Of a DNA stretch of 64,000 nucleotides, positions 1-9,740 are shown in pieces. The DNA lies in the NCBI GenBank assembly GCA_963757115.1, contig CAVWQV010000003.1, forward strand, positions 23,023 through 87,022, read 5' to 3'. This DNA is from CAVWQV01 sp963757115 (lineage in GTDB: Bacteria; Pseudomonadota; Alphaproteobacteria; Acetobacterales; Acetobacteraceae). Under the pieces are notes generated by a model. The model worked only from the letters and a program-made list of their open reading frames with translations. It made no database searches and was not told the DNA's origin. Position 1 is the first letter of the stretch. Every line of letters starts with the position of its first letter. The position numbers and the translations under genes were made by a program.

Positions 1-1943
1 GGGCGGGTGCGCGGTGGTGATGGGACGGCTCTCGCCACGCACCCGCAACGCCCAGGTGGCGCTGTATCAGGAGAAGGAGGTCGACTTTCTGGTCGCGACG
101 GATGCGATCGGCATGGGTCTGAACATGGATGTCGACCATGTGGCCTTCGCCGGCCTCGGCAAGTTCGACGGCCACCGGCCGCGTCGGCTGACCGCGCCCG
201 AGATCGCGCAGATCGCCGGGCGGGCCGGCCGCGGGATGCGGGATGGCACGTTCGGCACCACGGCGGATTGCCCGCCGCTCACCGACGAGCTCGCCGCGGC
301 GGTGGAGAACCACAGCTTCGATCCGCTCACGCATCTTTGCTGGCGCAACGGCGAGCTCGACTTCAGCCATGTCGACGCGCTGCTGGAAACGCTGCTGCAA
401 GCGCCCCCGGCGCCCGGCCTTGTCCGGGGCAACGACGCTTCCGACCTCGAGACCTTGGCGGCGCTGGCGCGCGAGCCCGCCATCCGCGAGCTGGCGCAAG
501 GCCGATCGCGGGTGCGGTTGCTTTGGGAGGCGTGCCAGATCCCGGATTTCCGCAAGCTGGCCGACGAGACGCATAACCGCTCTGTGCGCCCGGGTGTTCG
601 ACCACGTGGTGCGGGATGGTGCGCTGCCGACCGACTGGCTCGCCGGGCAGATCGCGGCACTCGCCCGCAACGACGGCGACATCGACACCCTCATGCAGCG
701 GCTCGCGGGGGTGCGGGTCTGGTCCTACATCGCCGCCCGCGCCGATTGGGTGCGGGACGCCGCGCATTGGCAAGCCAAGGCGCGCGAAGTGGAGGACCTG
801 CTGTCCGACGCGCTGCATGAACGGCTGACGAGCCGTTTCGTCGACCGCCGCTCGGCGCACCTGCTCCGCCGGCTGGAGGCGGGCGCCGGAGAAGAGCAGC
901 TGCTTTCCGCCGTCACGCGGCGCGGCGAGATCGTGGTGGAAGGCCACTCGGTCGGCCATGTCGGCGGGTTTCGTTTCTTCCCGGACCCGCTTGCCGAAGG
1001 CGAGGCGCGCAAGCTTGTGCTCCGGGCCGCCCGCCGCGCGCTTCGCGAGGAGATGCCGCGCCGGGTCGCCCGGCTCGAGGACGCGGACGACGACGCGTTC
1101 GCCTGGGACGACGACCAGAAGGTGCGCTGGGACGGCGCCGCCGTAGCCCGCGTCCGGCGCGGGGCCACCGCCCTCCGCCCGGCAATCGAGGTGCTCGACA
1201 GCGAGTTTCTCGACGGGGCGCAGCGCGAGAGGGTGCGGGCGCGCGTGCAGCGCATGGTGGACAGAGCGATCGCCCGCGATCTGGCGTCCCTCCTCAGTGC
1301 TGCGGATCGTGCCCGGGAGGAGCCGGCCCTGCGGGGCCCGGTCCATCAACTCACCGAAGCGCTTGGGCTGGTTCCGGGCGCCACGGAGGCGAGCCTGCCT
1401 ACCGAACTGCGGGCCGCCCTGAAGGCGCTCGGCGTTCGCGCCGGCCGCTTCGCGCTGTTTCTGCCGGCCTTGTTGAAGCCGCGCCCCGCGGCCATGCGAG
1501 CACGCCTTTGGGCCTTGCAGCACGGCTGCCAACCGCCCGCGCTGCCCGCCTCGGGCCTGGTTTCCATCCCGCCGCCGACCGATTGGCCGGCCGGGTTCGC
1601 CGCCGCGATCGGCTGGATCGAGGCCGGACCGCTGCTGCTGCGGTTGGACATAGCCGAGCGGGTCGCTGCCGAACTCGGCTATGCGGCGCGACGCCACCCC
1701 GTCGCGCTCCCCGATGGACTGGCCTCGCGCTTCTCGGCCCGCGCCGAATTGCTGCCCGTCATCCTGCGTGGGCTCGGCTTGCGTGTCATCCCCGCAACCA
1801 CCCTGGCTCCCGGCGTGTACGGGCCGCCGGCGCCGGCGATGGTACTGCCGCTCCGCCGCAAGCGCGTGGCACCACCGGCTCCCGACTGGCCGGCCCGTGC
1901 CGCCTCGGGCCCGTTCGCTGCCTTGGTGGCACTGCGCCGTTGA
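1..1943 (+). CDS. Superfamily 2 helicase, C-terminal part (Suv3/degradosome-like), frame broken
   Basis: This is the 3' part of a large ATP-dependent helicase; the N-terminal ATPase lobe lies left of the window. In the first frame, motif V (VATDAIGMGLNMD) and motif VI (QIAGRAGRG) are visible, which place it in the DExH SF2 group. The downstream region (WFA/WLAGQ, then a DALHERLTSRFVDRRS block) resembles the SUPV3L1-type helicases common in alphaproteobacteria, which unwind RNA or RNA/DNA; the substrate is inferred from family. Near position 578 one extra base moves the reading from frame 2 to frame 3, and the protein then continues cleanly to TGA at 1941-1943. The S4 gene starts a few bases after the stop, so the two are probably cotranscribed. 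The frame break is more likely a base error than a real truncation, because homologous-looking sequence continues without loss. Confidence 0.82.
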
Positions 1944-1948
1944 CGGCG

Positions 1949-2284
1949 GTGACGGACCACGCCGGGGAGGACAGCCACTGGCAGCGGCTGGACAAATGGC
2001 TTTGGTGCGCGCGCTTCCTCAAGGCGCGGAGCGATTGCGCGCGGCTGGTGCTCGGCGGGCGGGTCCGGATCAACCGGCAGCCCACGGACAAGCCGCACGC
2101 GCGACTTCGCGCGGGCGACGTGCTCACGGTGCCGTTGCGCGATGATGTCCGGGTCGTTCGCGTCCTGGCGCTCGCGCATCGGCGCGGTCCGGCCCCGGAG
2201 GCGCGCGGGCTGTACGAGGAAGTTCACGACCCGTCGCCCTTGTCTTGCGCCGCAGCAGAATCATCGGCATATCGCCGGGCCTAG
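1949..2284 (+). CDS. S4-domain RNA-binding protein (Hsp15/HslR-like)
   Basis: A 111-residue protein with an S4 RNA-binding fold near its N-terminus: RLDKWLWCARFLKAR, followed by a GGRVRINRQ turn and a GDVLTVP strand. This is the layout of HslR/Hsp15, which in E. coli binds stalled 50S subunits carrying nascent tRNA. The basic, variable C-terminal tail is normal for the family. I chose the GTG at 1949, directly after the helicase stop at 1943; a TTG at 1940 would overlap that stop. Helicase-S4-ferredoxin-CarD order is common in alphaproteobacteria and suggests one transcript for the first three genes. Confidence 0.85.
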   Translation: MTDHAGEDSHWQRLDKWLWCARFLKARSDCARLVLGGRVRINRQPTDKPHARLRAGDVLTVPLRDDVRVVRVLALAHRRGPAPEARGLYEEVHDPSPLSCAAAESSAYRRA

Positions 2285-2338
2285 CCGGGCGGCCGCTGCC
2301 CGCTCCGGCGCCGATCCATGCCCCTCTGGGAGTCGCCG

Positions 2339-2671
2339 ATGACCTACGTGGTCACCGAGAACTGCATCCGCTGCAAGTACATGGACTGCGTCGAGGTTTG
2401 TCCCGTCGACTGCTTTTACGTCGGCGAGAACATGCTGGTCATCCACCCCGACGAATGCATCGACTGCGGTGTGTGCGAGCCGGAATGCCCCGCCGAAGCC
2501 ATCGTGCCGGACAGCGACGACCGCGCCGCCGCCTGGCTCGAGCAGAACCGCACCTATTCGACGCAATGGCCGAATATCACCCGCAAGGGCGAGCCACCGG
2601 CGGATGCCGACGAGTGGAAGGACAAGCCGGATAAAGGTGAACTGTTTTCTCCGGAACCCGGGACACCCTGA
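2339..2671 (+). CDS. fdxA: 7Fe ferredoxin FdxA
   Basis: A 110-residue ferredoxin of the FdxA type. The N-terminus has the sequence CIRCKYMDCVEVCPVDCF, which gives the 3Fe-4S ligands, and the second motif CIDCGVCEPECP binds a 4Fe-4S cluster. The C-terminal extension (about residues 65-110, with a typical NITRKGEPP segment) is standard for alphaproteobacterial FdxA, a cytoplasmic low-potential electron carrier. I prefer the ATG at 2339 (MTYVVTENC) over the in-frame ATG at 2318, because family members begin exactly there. It sits between the S4 gene and carD. Confidence 0.93.
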   Translation: MTYVVTENCIRCKYMDCVEVCPVDCFYVGENMLVIHPDECIDCGVCEPECPAEAIVPDSDDRAAAWLEQNRTYSTQWPNITRKGEPPADADEWKDKPDKGELFSPEPGTP

Positions 2672-2719
2672 GTGGTTCGGGCGGCGCTTGCAGCCCGGTG
2701 ACGTCGCACCCATTCTGTG

Positions 2720-2731
2720 TTAGGGTCCTAA
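2720..2731. promoter_or_regulatory. Short palindrome upstream of carD
   Basis: A perfect inverted repeat with arms TTAGG and CCTAA around a 2-bp centre lies in the 198-bp gap between fdxA and carD, about 140 bp ahead of the carD start. It could be an operator or part of a promoter, but its short length means chance is a real alternative. Confidence 0.2.
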
Positions 2732-2869
2732 GATGGACCAGCGGCGCCGCGGGCAACCGACGGCCCTCCTCCTAGACCCCGATCGGGCGGGCTGACGGTA
2801 GCGTCAAGGTGCGCGCGCCTTCGCTGAGCCTGTCGCCCGAATCGCAAAAAGGGATACAAGGTGTCGAGA

Positions 2870-3856
2870 ATGAAGGCGTCCTCTGCATCAGTGGTTGCAA
2901 GCCGAACTGACGACACACCGGCGTTATCGACCGGCAAGAGCGACGGCAAGCCGGTCAATGCCAAGGCGGCGGCCGCCAAGAAGCCACCCGCCGCCCAGGC
3001 AGCGAGTGCGAAGCCGGCAGTGAGGGTCGCGGAGATCACCCCCAGCGAGACTCCGGAGCTGGAGCGGCTGGATGTTGAGCAGGCGGAAGCAGGAAGTGGG
3101 ACGAGCGGCATGGCGGTCGCGGAGGCGTCGCCGGAGCCGCTCCAGGTCGGCGAGGCGCCGGCTCCCGTTCCGTCAGCGGCAAGCGGCGATCCGGACACCG
3201 AGATTCTGGCCAGCACCGAAGAGCCTCCGCTTTCGGACCCCTCCGAGGACCGCAACCCCGAACCGGTCGAATCATCCGCTTCGACCGTAGTCGGGGCCGT
3301 TGGCAGGAGCGCGGGAGACGCGGGCGGCCGTTTTCAGGCGCCCGCACCGCGTCCTTTGGCCAAGGCCGAGACATTCGTCGAGGGAGACCATGTGGTTTAC
3401 CCGACGCACGGCGTCGGGAAGGTCGAGCGGATTGCCGTGGAGGACATCGCCGGGCACAGGCTGGAACTGATCCACATCACGTTCGAAGAAAACCGGATGA
3501 CCTTACGCGTTCCGGTCGCAAAGGCGCGCAGCGCCGGGCTGCGGAAGCTTGCCACCCGCAAGATGTTCGACGAGGCGCTGGGCGTCCTCAAGGGCCGCGC
3601 CCGGATCAAGCGGACCATGTGGTCCCGCCGGGCGCAGGAATACGAGGCCAAGATCAACTCGGGGGACCCGCTCGCGATCGCCGAGGTGGTCCGCGACCTG
3701 CACCGAAACGCGGGTCAGCCCGACCAGAGCTTTTCCGAGCGGCAGATCTACGAACAGGCGATGGACCGGCTGGCTGCCGAGCTCGCGGCACTCGACCAGA
3801 CAGACAAGACCGCCGCCGCGACCAAGCTCGCCGAGTTCTTAAACACGGTCGGTTAG
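2870..3856 (+). CDS. carD: CarD-family transcriptional regulator with long disordered N-terminus
   Basis: The last ~155 residues form a CarD/CdnL domain: FVEGDHVVYPTHGVGKVE opens the RNA polymerase-interacting Tudor-like part, and the helical C-terminal part includes RRAQEYEAKINSGD. CarD proteins bind the RNA polymerase beta subunit and stabilise open complexes, often at rRNA promoters. Residues 1-165 are low-complexity Ala/Pro/Glu/Ser, unlike the ~165-residue proteins of many relatives. An AAGGTG at 2858-2863 favours the ATG at 2870; GTG at 2861 would add three residues. The gene is convergent with the dipeptidase gene, only 23 bp apart. Confidence 0.9.
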   Translation: MKASSASVVASRTDDTPALSTGKSDGKPVNAKAAAAKKPPAAQAASAKPAVRVAEITPSETPELERLDVEQAEAGSGTSGMAVAEASPEPLQVGEAPAPVPSAASGDPDTEILASTEEPPLSDPSEDRNPEPVESSASTVVGAVGRSAGDAGGRFQAPAPRPLAKAETFVEGDHVVYPTHGVGKVERIAVEDIAGHRLELIHITFEENRMTLRVPVAKARSAGLRKLATRKMFDEALGVLKGRARIKRTMWSRRAQEYEAKINSGDPLAIAEVVRDLHRNAGQPDQSFSERQIYEQAMDRLAAELAALDQTDKTAAATKLAEFLNTVG

Positions 3857-3879
3857 CTCCGAAGGGCGAGCGGCCCGGC

Positions 3880-4914
3880 TCAGCGCTCCGCGAGCCGAAG
3901 CACGCGCAAGAAGTTGCCGCTCCAGAAGGCGGCGATTTCTTCCCGGCTATAGCCCCGCCGGGCCAGCTCGGCCGTGAGGTTGGCACTCTCGCCGGCGTCG
4001 TTCCAGCCGGAGAAGTAGCCGCCTCCGTCGAAATCCGACGATATCCCGACATGCGCGACGCCGATGCGTCGCACGACGTAATCGATATGGTCGACGTAGT
4101 CCGCCACCGTGACTGCGTCCGGTTTGGCTTTGGGCTTGAGAAACGCGGAAACTGCGGTGATCTGCACCACCCCGCCCACCTTGCCCAGCACGTCGAGCTG
4201 TTCGTCATCGAGGTTGCGCGGATGATCGCACAAGGCGCGCACACAGGAATGCGTCGCGACCACCGGCGTCTCCGACAACGCCGCCGCTTGCAGCATCGCC
4301 GTCTTCGAGACGTGCGACACGTCGACCAGCATTCCCAGACGGTTCAGCTCGCCCACCGCCTCGCGCCCGAGCGGGCTGAGGCCACCGTGCTCGGCTTCTG
4401 CATCGTCGAATTCCTTGCGTGCAATGGCGGAATCGGCAAGCGCGTTGTGGCCGTTGTGCGTCAAGGTCAGGTAGCAAGCCCCACGCTCGCGAAACGCGGC
4501 GAGCCGTGTCAGATCCTGCCCCATCGCGAAGCCGTTCTCGACCACTGGGACGACCCCTATGGCACCGTCGCGCCAAGCGGCTTCGATCGCTCCGGCGGTG
4601 GATGTCACCCTCGCCTCGATCCCGTTCGCCGCCCGGCCCGTGCCCTGGATCGTGTCGAGCATGGCGATGGCACGGTCGAACGCCGCCTGTTCCGTTTCCG
4701 GTGAGCGGCGTTCTTGCGGCACGTAGGCAGCGAAGCAGCCCGCCGCGAGGCCGCCCCGTCGCATCTTCGGGAAATCGACCCGGCGCTTGCCGTCTTCAAA
4801 CGGGTCGGAACCGTCCGGCCAGGGTATGTCGATATGGGAATCAAGCGCCAAGAGGCTTCGATGCAGCGCGTCGACATCGTCGGGGAGTGCGTGGGTCACG
4901 TCCCATATTCCCAC
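3880..4914 (-). CDS. Membrane dipeptidase (peptidase family M19)
   Basis: A zinc dipeptidase of the M19 (renal dipeptidase) family, about 344 residues. Metal ligands are visible: HID in LALDSHIDIPWP, the glutamate in VPVVENGF, a histidine in VVATHSCVRAL, and a later ISSDFDGGG segment that shapes the site. These enzymes hydrolyse L,D- and L,L-dipeptides. The start is uncertain: there is no ATG, and GTG codons at 4914 and 4899 both lie upstream of the conserved core; longer readings overlap holC. It is the last gene of a minus-strand group pepA-holC-dipeptidase, so it probably serves peptide turnover together with PepA. Confidence 0.85.
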   Translation of the reverse strand: MGIWDVTHALPDDVDALHRSLLALDSHIDIPWPDGSDPFEDGKRRVDFPKMRRGGLAAGCFAAYVPQERRSPETEQAAFDRAIAMLDTIQGTGRAANGIEARVTSTAGAIEAAWRDGAIGVVPVVENGFAMGQDLTRLAAFRERGACYLTLTHNGHNALADSAIARKEFDDAEAEHGGLSPLGREAVGELNRLGMLVDVSHVSKTAMLQAAALSETPVVATHSCVRALCDHPRNLDDEQLDVLGKVGGVVQITAVSAFLKPKAKPDAVTVADYVDHIDYVVRRIGVAHVGISSDFDGGGYFSGWNDAGESANLTAELARRGYSREEIAAFWSGNFLRVLRLAER

Positions 4915-4961
4915 CCGGTCCGGCTCAATCGCAAGGGGTGGTGCGCTGAGCAGTTGCCGGT

Positions 4962-5405
4962 TCAGGCGCTTCTCTCCCAGCCACGGGCCCCTTGCTGCCA
5001 GTAGGTCAGGGCGTGGCCCGCGGCGCGGGCGAGCCGCCAGCGTGCCCGCGCCGCTTCCACCCGCAAGGGCTCGTTGCCGTCGAACAAGTCGAACACGCGC
5101 TCGAACCGGTCCAGCCGTGCAGCAGCGCCGTCTACCAGGAACAGGAACGTCCCGCCGTTCGGGGCCTCGTCGGTGGTCGTGAGCCAGATCGGCTGGAGGT
5201 CGGCATCCCCGTCGCGCGCGGTGCCGTGCGGGAGCCAGTCGGGTTCCCGGCTGGCCCAAAGCGCTTCATCAAGCGCAGTCACGGTGGCCTCGTCGCCGCA
5301 CAACACCACCGCCCGCCGGCCGGCAGCCAGGGTGCGGCCGAGCAGTTGGGGCAGTGCTTGGCCGACCGTGGCGCGGGTCAGATGATAGAAGCCGATCTCG
5401 GCCAT
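4962..5405 (-). CDS. holC: DNA polymerase III subunit chi
   Basis: A 147-residue HolC. The N-terminal MAEIGFYHLTR strand, the LCGDEATVTALDEALW helix and the conserved WLPHG and PIWLTT segments are characteristic of the chi subunit, which links the clamp loader to single-stranded DNA-binding protein at the replication fork. It starts 18 bp after the pepA stop on the minus strand. The pepA-holC pair is a common alphaproteobacterial arrangement and supports the call. Confidence 0.92.
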   Translation of the reverse strand: MAEIGFYHLTRATVGQALPQLLGRTLAAGRRAVVLCGDEATVTALDEALWASREPDWLPHGTARDGDADLQPIWLTTTDEAPNGGTFLFLVDGAAARLDRFERVFDLFDGNEPLRVEAARARWRLARAAGHALTYWQQGARGWERSA

Positions 5406-5422
5406 GCGCGGACCACGACAGC

Positions 5423-6895
5423 TCAGCGCTCGTAATGCGCCGCCACCAGCTGATCGAGCAGCCGCACGCCGAACGCCGTCGCACCCTTCGGCCGGGTCGG
5501 TGCGTCCTTGGACGACCAGGCGGTGCCGGCGATGTCGAGATGCGCCCAGGGCTTGCCGTTGACGAAGCGCTTGATGAACTGCGCCCCGGTGATGGAGCCC
5601 GCGGGCCGGCCGCCAACGTTCTTCATGTCGGCGATCTCAGACTTGATCTGCCGGTCGTATTCGTCGCCGAGCGGCATCCGCCACAGCTTCTCGTTGGTCT
5701 CGATGCCCGCAGCGAGCAGCTTTCCGGCCAGCGCCTCGTCATTGCTGAACAGGCCGGCGTGCTCATGACCGAGGCCGACGATGATCGCGCCCGTCAGCGT
5801 CGCGAGATCGACCATAAACGCGGGGTCAAAGCGCTGCTGGCAATACCACAGCAGGTCGGCCAGCACGAGGCGGCCCTCCGCATCCGTGTTGATCACCTCG
5901 ATCGTTTGGCCGGACAAGCTCCGCACCACGTCGCCCGGACGCTGTGCGGTGGCGGAGGGCATGTTCTCCACCAGACCGACAAGGCCGATCACGTCGGCGC
6001 GCGCCTTGCGTCCGGCAAGCGCGGCCATCAGGCCGATCACGGCCCCTGCCCCCGCCATGTCCCACTTCATGTCCTCCATGCCGGCGGCGGGCTTGATGCT
6101 GATACCGCCGGTGTCGAACGTGACGCCCTTGCCAACGAAGGCGAGCGGCTTGCCACCCTCCGCGCTGTCCCCGCCGCGCCAGCGCATGACCACCACGCGC
6201 GGCTCATTGGCGCTGCCTTGCGACACGCCGAGCAACGCCCGGAAGCCAAGTTCGGTGAGTTCGACCGGACCGAGCACCTCCACCTCAACGCCGAGATCGC
6301 GCAGTCCCTCGCAGCGACCGGCCATCTCGGCAGGATTGAGGATGTTGGCCGGCTCGCTCACTAGGTCGCGGGACAGGAACACGCCATTGGCGACGCCCAC
6401 ACGCGGCACGAAGGCGACACTCGCGGCCTCGTGCTCGTCGGTGAGGATCTGCAGCCCGGAAAGCCGTGGTTTGTCTTCCGGTTTCTCGTGCGTGCGGTAG
6501 CGGTCAAAGCGGTAGAAGCGCAGCGCCGCCCCCAGCGCGACGTCCGCGGCCTGCTCAGCGTCCAACCCGTCGGCCGCGATCGCCGCCGCCGTTTCCCGCC
6601 GCAGGCTGGCCATGGCATGGCCGCCGGCCTCCTCCAAGCCGCGGCGGGTCAGCTCTTCCCGCTTGCCGAGCCCGACAGCCACGACCCGCGCAAGCCCGGC
6701 ACCGGGCGCCAGGATGGAGCATGTCTTGCCCTTGCGGCCGGTAAACTCGTCGGCCTCAAACGCCCGGGTGATCGCGCCGCCCGTCGCCTCGTCGGCCTGC
6801 GCGCCGAGACCCGCCGGTCGCTCACCTTCCGCGATCAGCAGCACGAGGGTGTTGGCGCGCGGCAGGACGGGCTCGGCGAAGGCAATGTCCAACAT
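5423..6895 (-). CDS. pepA: Leucyl aminopeptidase
   Basis: A 490-residue M17 cytosolic aminopeptidase that removes N-terminal residues from peptides using two metal ions. The C-terminal catalytic domain shows VGKGVTFDTGGISIKP, with metal and active-site lysine positions, and the family signature NTDAEGRLVLADLL. The N-terminal ~170 residues form the usual alpha/beta regulatory domain. I chose the ATG at 6895 (MLDIAFAEP); the open frame continues upstream without protein-like content. It is divergent from sua5, with 91 bp between the starts, and heads the pepA-holC-dipeptidase group. Confidence 0.95.
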   Translation of the reverse strand: MLDIAFAEPVLPRANTLVLLIAEGERPAGLGAQADEATGGAITRAFEADEFTGRKGKTCSILAPGAGLARVVAVGLGKREELTRRGLEEAGGHAMASLRRETAAAIAADGLDAEQAADVALGAALRFYRFDRYRTHEKPEDKPRLSGLQILTDEHEAASVAFVPRVGVANGVFLSRDLVSEPANILNPAEMAGRCEGLRDLGVEVEVLGPVELTELGFRALLGVSQGSANEPRVVVMRWRGGDSAEGGKPLAFVGKGVTFDTGGISIKPAAGMEDMKWDMAGAGAVIGLMAALAGRKARADVIGLVGLVENMPSATAQRPGDVVRSLSGQTIEVINTDAEGRLVLADLLWYCQQRFDPAFMVDLATLTGAIIVGLGHEHAGLFSNDEALAGKLLAAGIETNEKLWRMPLGDEYDRQIKSEIADMKNVGGRPAGSITGAQFIKRFVNGKPWAHLDIAGTAWSSKDAPTRPKGATAFGVRLLDQLVAAHYER

Positions 6896-6986
6896 GAGCT
6901 GTGCGTCTTCCCGTTCGGTGTGACTGCGGTTGTAGCAGCCCGCCTCCGCTTTGCCATAATCCCGACACCGCCCTATCACCCGAGCC

Positions 6987-7986
6987 ATGCCGGACGCCAC
7001 CGAGACCGCGCTGCTCGTCGCCGACCCTGACGGGATCGCGCGCGCGGCGGCGATGCTCCGAGCGGGCGCGCTGGTCGCGTTCGGCACGGAAACCGTCTAC
7101 GGGCTCGGCGCCGACGCGACGGATGCTCGCGCGGTTGCGTGCGTCTTCGCGGCCAAGGGCCGGCCACACTTCAATCCGCTGATTTGCCACTATCCGGACG
7201 CCGACGGCGTTTTCGAGCATGTTCAAGGCGGGGCCGCTTCGCGCTTGTTGGCCGCGCACTGCTGGCCGGGCCCGCTCACCCTGGTGCTGCCGCGCACGCC
7301 GCAATGCCCGGTCGCGTTGCTCGCGGGCGCGGGTCTCGACACGCTGGCGGTTCGCGTGCCGGCGCACCCCCCTGCCCTTGCGCTGCTCCGGGGCGTCGGC
7401 CGACCCGTTGCCGCGCCCTCGGCCAACCGGTCGGGCGGCGTCAGCCCGACGACGGCGGCGCATGTGCTTGACGGGCTCGGCGGCCGGATTGCGGCGGTGC
7501 TGGACTGCGGGCCGTGCCAGGTCGGGATCGAGTTCCACGGTGCTCGACCTGACGGGGCCACGGCCGTTCCTGCTCCGGCCAGGGGGCACGACGACGGAAA
7601 CGATCGAAGCGCTGGTCGGGCCGGTCGGCCGCCCAATCCCCCTAAGCAGGGCGGCGAGTGCAAGAACCTTGCGCTCCCCAGGCCTCCTCGCCTCGCATTA
7701 CGCACCGAGCCTGCCCGTCCGCCTCCGCGCAGCGAAGGTCGGCGCGGACGAGGCGTTGCTGGCCTTCGGTTCACCCCTTTCGGGCGCGGGCGCCACCTAC
7801 AACCTGAGCCCCGGAGCCGATCTGACCGAGGCAGCGTCCCGCCTGTTCGACGGTCTCCGCGCGCTCGACCTGATCGGCCGGTCCCGCGGCTTGCGCGGGA
7901 TCGCCGCCATGCCGGTTCCCGCACCGGGCCTCGGCGCCGCGATCAACGACCGCCTGGAGCGGGCAGCCGCGCCGCGCGATCAGTAG
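6987..7986 (+). CDS. sua5: L-threonylcarbamoyladenylate synthase, one frameshift
   Basis: A YrdC/Sua5 enzyme that makes threonylcarbamoyl-AMP for the t6A37 tRNA modification. The first frame carries the YrdC core (GTETVYGLGADA, KGRPHFNPL, APSANRSGGVSPT). After VGIE near 7532 a single extra T moves the reading to frame 1, where the expected STVLDL and the Sua5 C-terminal domain (LLASHYAPS, then LGAAINDRLERAA) follow to the stop. A total of ~332 residues equals the normal Sua5 length. Because the gene is essential or nearly so in most bacteria, the break is probably a sequencing indel. The 3' end overlaps the convergent small gene by 7 bp. Confidence 0.9.
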
Positions 7987-8180
7987 CCGACGTTGTTGGC
8001 GAGGTGCTCGCGCCAGCTCTTCGAGGCCGCCGGTTCGAACGGCTTGCCGGTTTCGGTGTCGAAGATCTCAGGCTCGCAGTCCGGCTGCTCCTTCAACGCC
8101 GCGCGCACATGCTCGAGCGCCTGCTCCGAGGTGTCGTACGTGGCAACGGCACGGCTCTCGATGCGGACTTCGTACGGCAT
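7980..8180 (-). CDS. Small conserved-looking hypothetical protein
   Basis: A 66-residue protein beginning MPYEVRIESRAVATYD, with a compact alpha/beta look and a charged C-terminus ending in NNVGY. A G-rich ribosome binding site (GGGGGG) lies about 7 bases before the ATG. I do not recognise a family. It is transcribed towards sua5 and overlaps its stop codon; upstream it is divergent from the FAD-linked oxidase. Codon use and the clear start support a real gene. Confidence 0.65.
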   Translation of the reverse strand: MPYEVRIESRAVATYDTSEQALEHVRAALKEQPDCEPEIFDTETGKPFEPAASKSWREHLANNVGY

Positions 8181-8278
8181 GATCGCCCCCCATCTATTGC
8201 GAGACGGTAAAGCCCGGCCGGCGCCGCGGTTGCCTTGACCGAGGGTGACGCGAGGATAGCCTACCGCTGGAGAAACCC

Positions 8279-9715
8279 ATGCCCGACACCGTCGCCCCGA
8301 CCGTCCTCCCCGCCCTGCTCGAGGCGATCGGTGCGATCGTGGGCGAGCGGGGGATGCTGACCGCGACTGCCGACACCGCCCCTTACGCCGAGGATTGGCG
8401 TCGTCTCTATCAGGGAAGCACGCCCGCCGTGGTCCGTCCCGCCTGCGCCGAGGAGATTGCCGCGGTGGTCCGCCTTTGCGCCGAAGCGGGGGTCGCGCTC
8501 GTGCCGCAGGGGGGCAACACGTCGATGGTAGGCGGGGCGACGCCGTCCGCAGTGGGCGACGAAATCGTGCTCAGCCTCTCCCGCCTGAACCGGGTCCGCG
8601 CGATCGATCCGGTGGATCTCAGCATGACGGTCGAGGCCGGCGTGCCGCTCAAAGCCGCGCAGGACGCCGCGGCCGAGGCGGGCTGCCTTCTGCCGCTGTC
8701 CATTTCGGCGGAAGGGACGGCGCAAATCGGCGGCGTGCTCGCGACCAACGCGGGGGGCAACAACACGGTGCGCTACGGCAACGCCCGCGACCTGGTGCTC
8801 GGGCTCGAGGTGGTGCTGCCGGACGGGACGGTCTGGGAGGGGCTCCGCCGGCTGCGCAAGGACAACACCGGCTACTGCCTTCGCCAACTTTTCGTCGGAT
8901 CGGAAGGAACGCTCGGCGTGATCACGGCGGCGGTTCTGAAGCTTGTCCCCAGACCGCGCGAGGTGCAGGTGGCGCTTTGTGGGGTCGCGTCGCCGGACGC
9001 GGCGCTCGCCCTGTTCAGCCGTTTCCAGGCGCACGATCCGGCTGCCGTGCAGGCGTTCGAGTACATGAACGACACCGGCATGGGGCTGGTGCTGAAGCAC
9101 ATCCCTGGTGCCGCCCTGCCGCTCGCCGCGCGTGCGCCACACTACGCGCTGGTGGAGCTCGCCACTCCGCGCCCCGACGCGGGGCTTCGGTCGGCGCTCG
9201 AGCAGGTGCTGGAGGGCGCGTTCAGCGAAGGGCTCGTGCTGGACGCGGCGATTGCCGAAAGCGAAGCCCAACGGCTGGCGATGTGGCGCCTACGCGAGGA
9301 GCACTCCGAAGCCCAGAAGCGCGAGGGGGCTTCCGTCAAGAACGATGTGTCCGTTCCGGTTTCGCACGTGCCGGAACTGATCCGGCGCGCGACGCAGGCG
9401 TGCGAGGCGCTGATCCCCGGCGTGCGTGCGGTGCCGTTCGGCCATCTGGGCGACGGCAACATCCACATGAACTTCGAGCAGCCGGAAGGCGCGGACGCGG
9501 CGTGGTTTCTCGCGCAAGATCACGCGATCATGGACGCGGTAAACGGCGTGGTGCGCGAGCTCGATGGCAGCTTCTCAGCCGAGCATGGGGTGGGCAGGCT
9601 GAAACCGTACATGATGCCGGACTGGCGGGGCGGGCCGGAGCTCGCGGTCATGCAGCGGATCAAGCAGGCCCTCGATCCGAGAGGGATCATGAACCCGGGC
9701 AAGGTGCTGCCATGA
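8279..9715 (+). CDS. FAD-binding 2-hydroxyacid dehydrogenase (D-2-hydroxyglutarate/glycolate oxidase type)
   Basis: A 478-residue flavoprotein of the FAD_binding_4 / FAD-oxidase_C family. The PP-loop region VPQGGNTSMVGG binds FAD (about residues 78-90), GSEGTLGVIT follows, and the C-terminal substrate domain holds the metal/substrate histidines in GHLGDGNIHMN and AEHGVGRLK. Members oxidise D-lactate, D-2-hydroxyglutarate or glycolate and pass electrons to quinone or an electron-transfer flavoprotein; the exact substrate cannot be read here. The frame is intact. It ends 25 bp before the convergent D-serine dehydratase-like gene. Confidence 0.9.
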   Translation: MPDTVAPTVLPALLEAIGAIVGERGMLTATADTAPYAEDWRRLYQGSTPAVVRPACAEEIAAVVRLCAEAGVALVPQGGNTSMVGGATPSAVGDEIVLSLSRLNRVRAIDPVDLSMTVEAGVPLKAAQDAAAEAGCLLPLSISAEGTAQIGGVLATNAGGNNTVRYGNARDLVLGLEVVLPDGTVWEGLRRLRKDNTGYCLRQLFVGSEGTLGVITAAVLKLVPRPREVQVALCGVASPDAALALFSRFQAHDPAAVQAFEYMNDTGMGLVLKHIPGAALPLAARAPHYALVELATPRPDAGLRSALEQVLEGAFSEGLVLDAAIAESEAQRLAMWRLREEHSEAQKREGASVKNDVSVPVSHVPELIRRATQACEALIPGVRAVPFGHLGDGNIHMNFEQPEGADAAWFLAQDHAIMDAVNGVVRELDGSFSAEHGVGRLKPYMMPDWRGGPELAVMQRIKQALDPRGIMNPGKVLP

Positions 9716-9740
9716 ACTTTGCTCTGACCCGGTTCGTCTG

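Noticed and set aside
363..1697. 444-codon minus-strand frame antisense to the helicase
   Set aside because: No recognisable domain, while the plus strand has helicase motifs V and VI.
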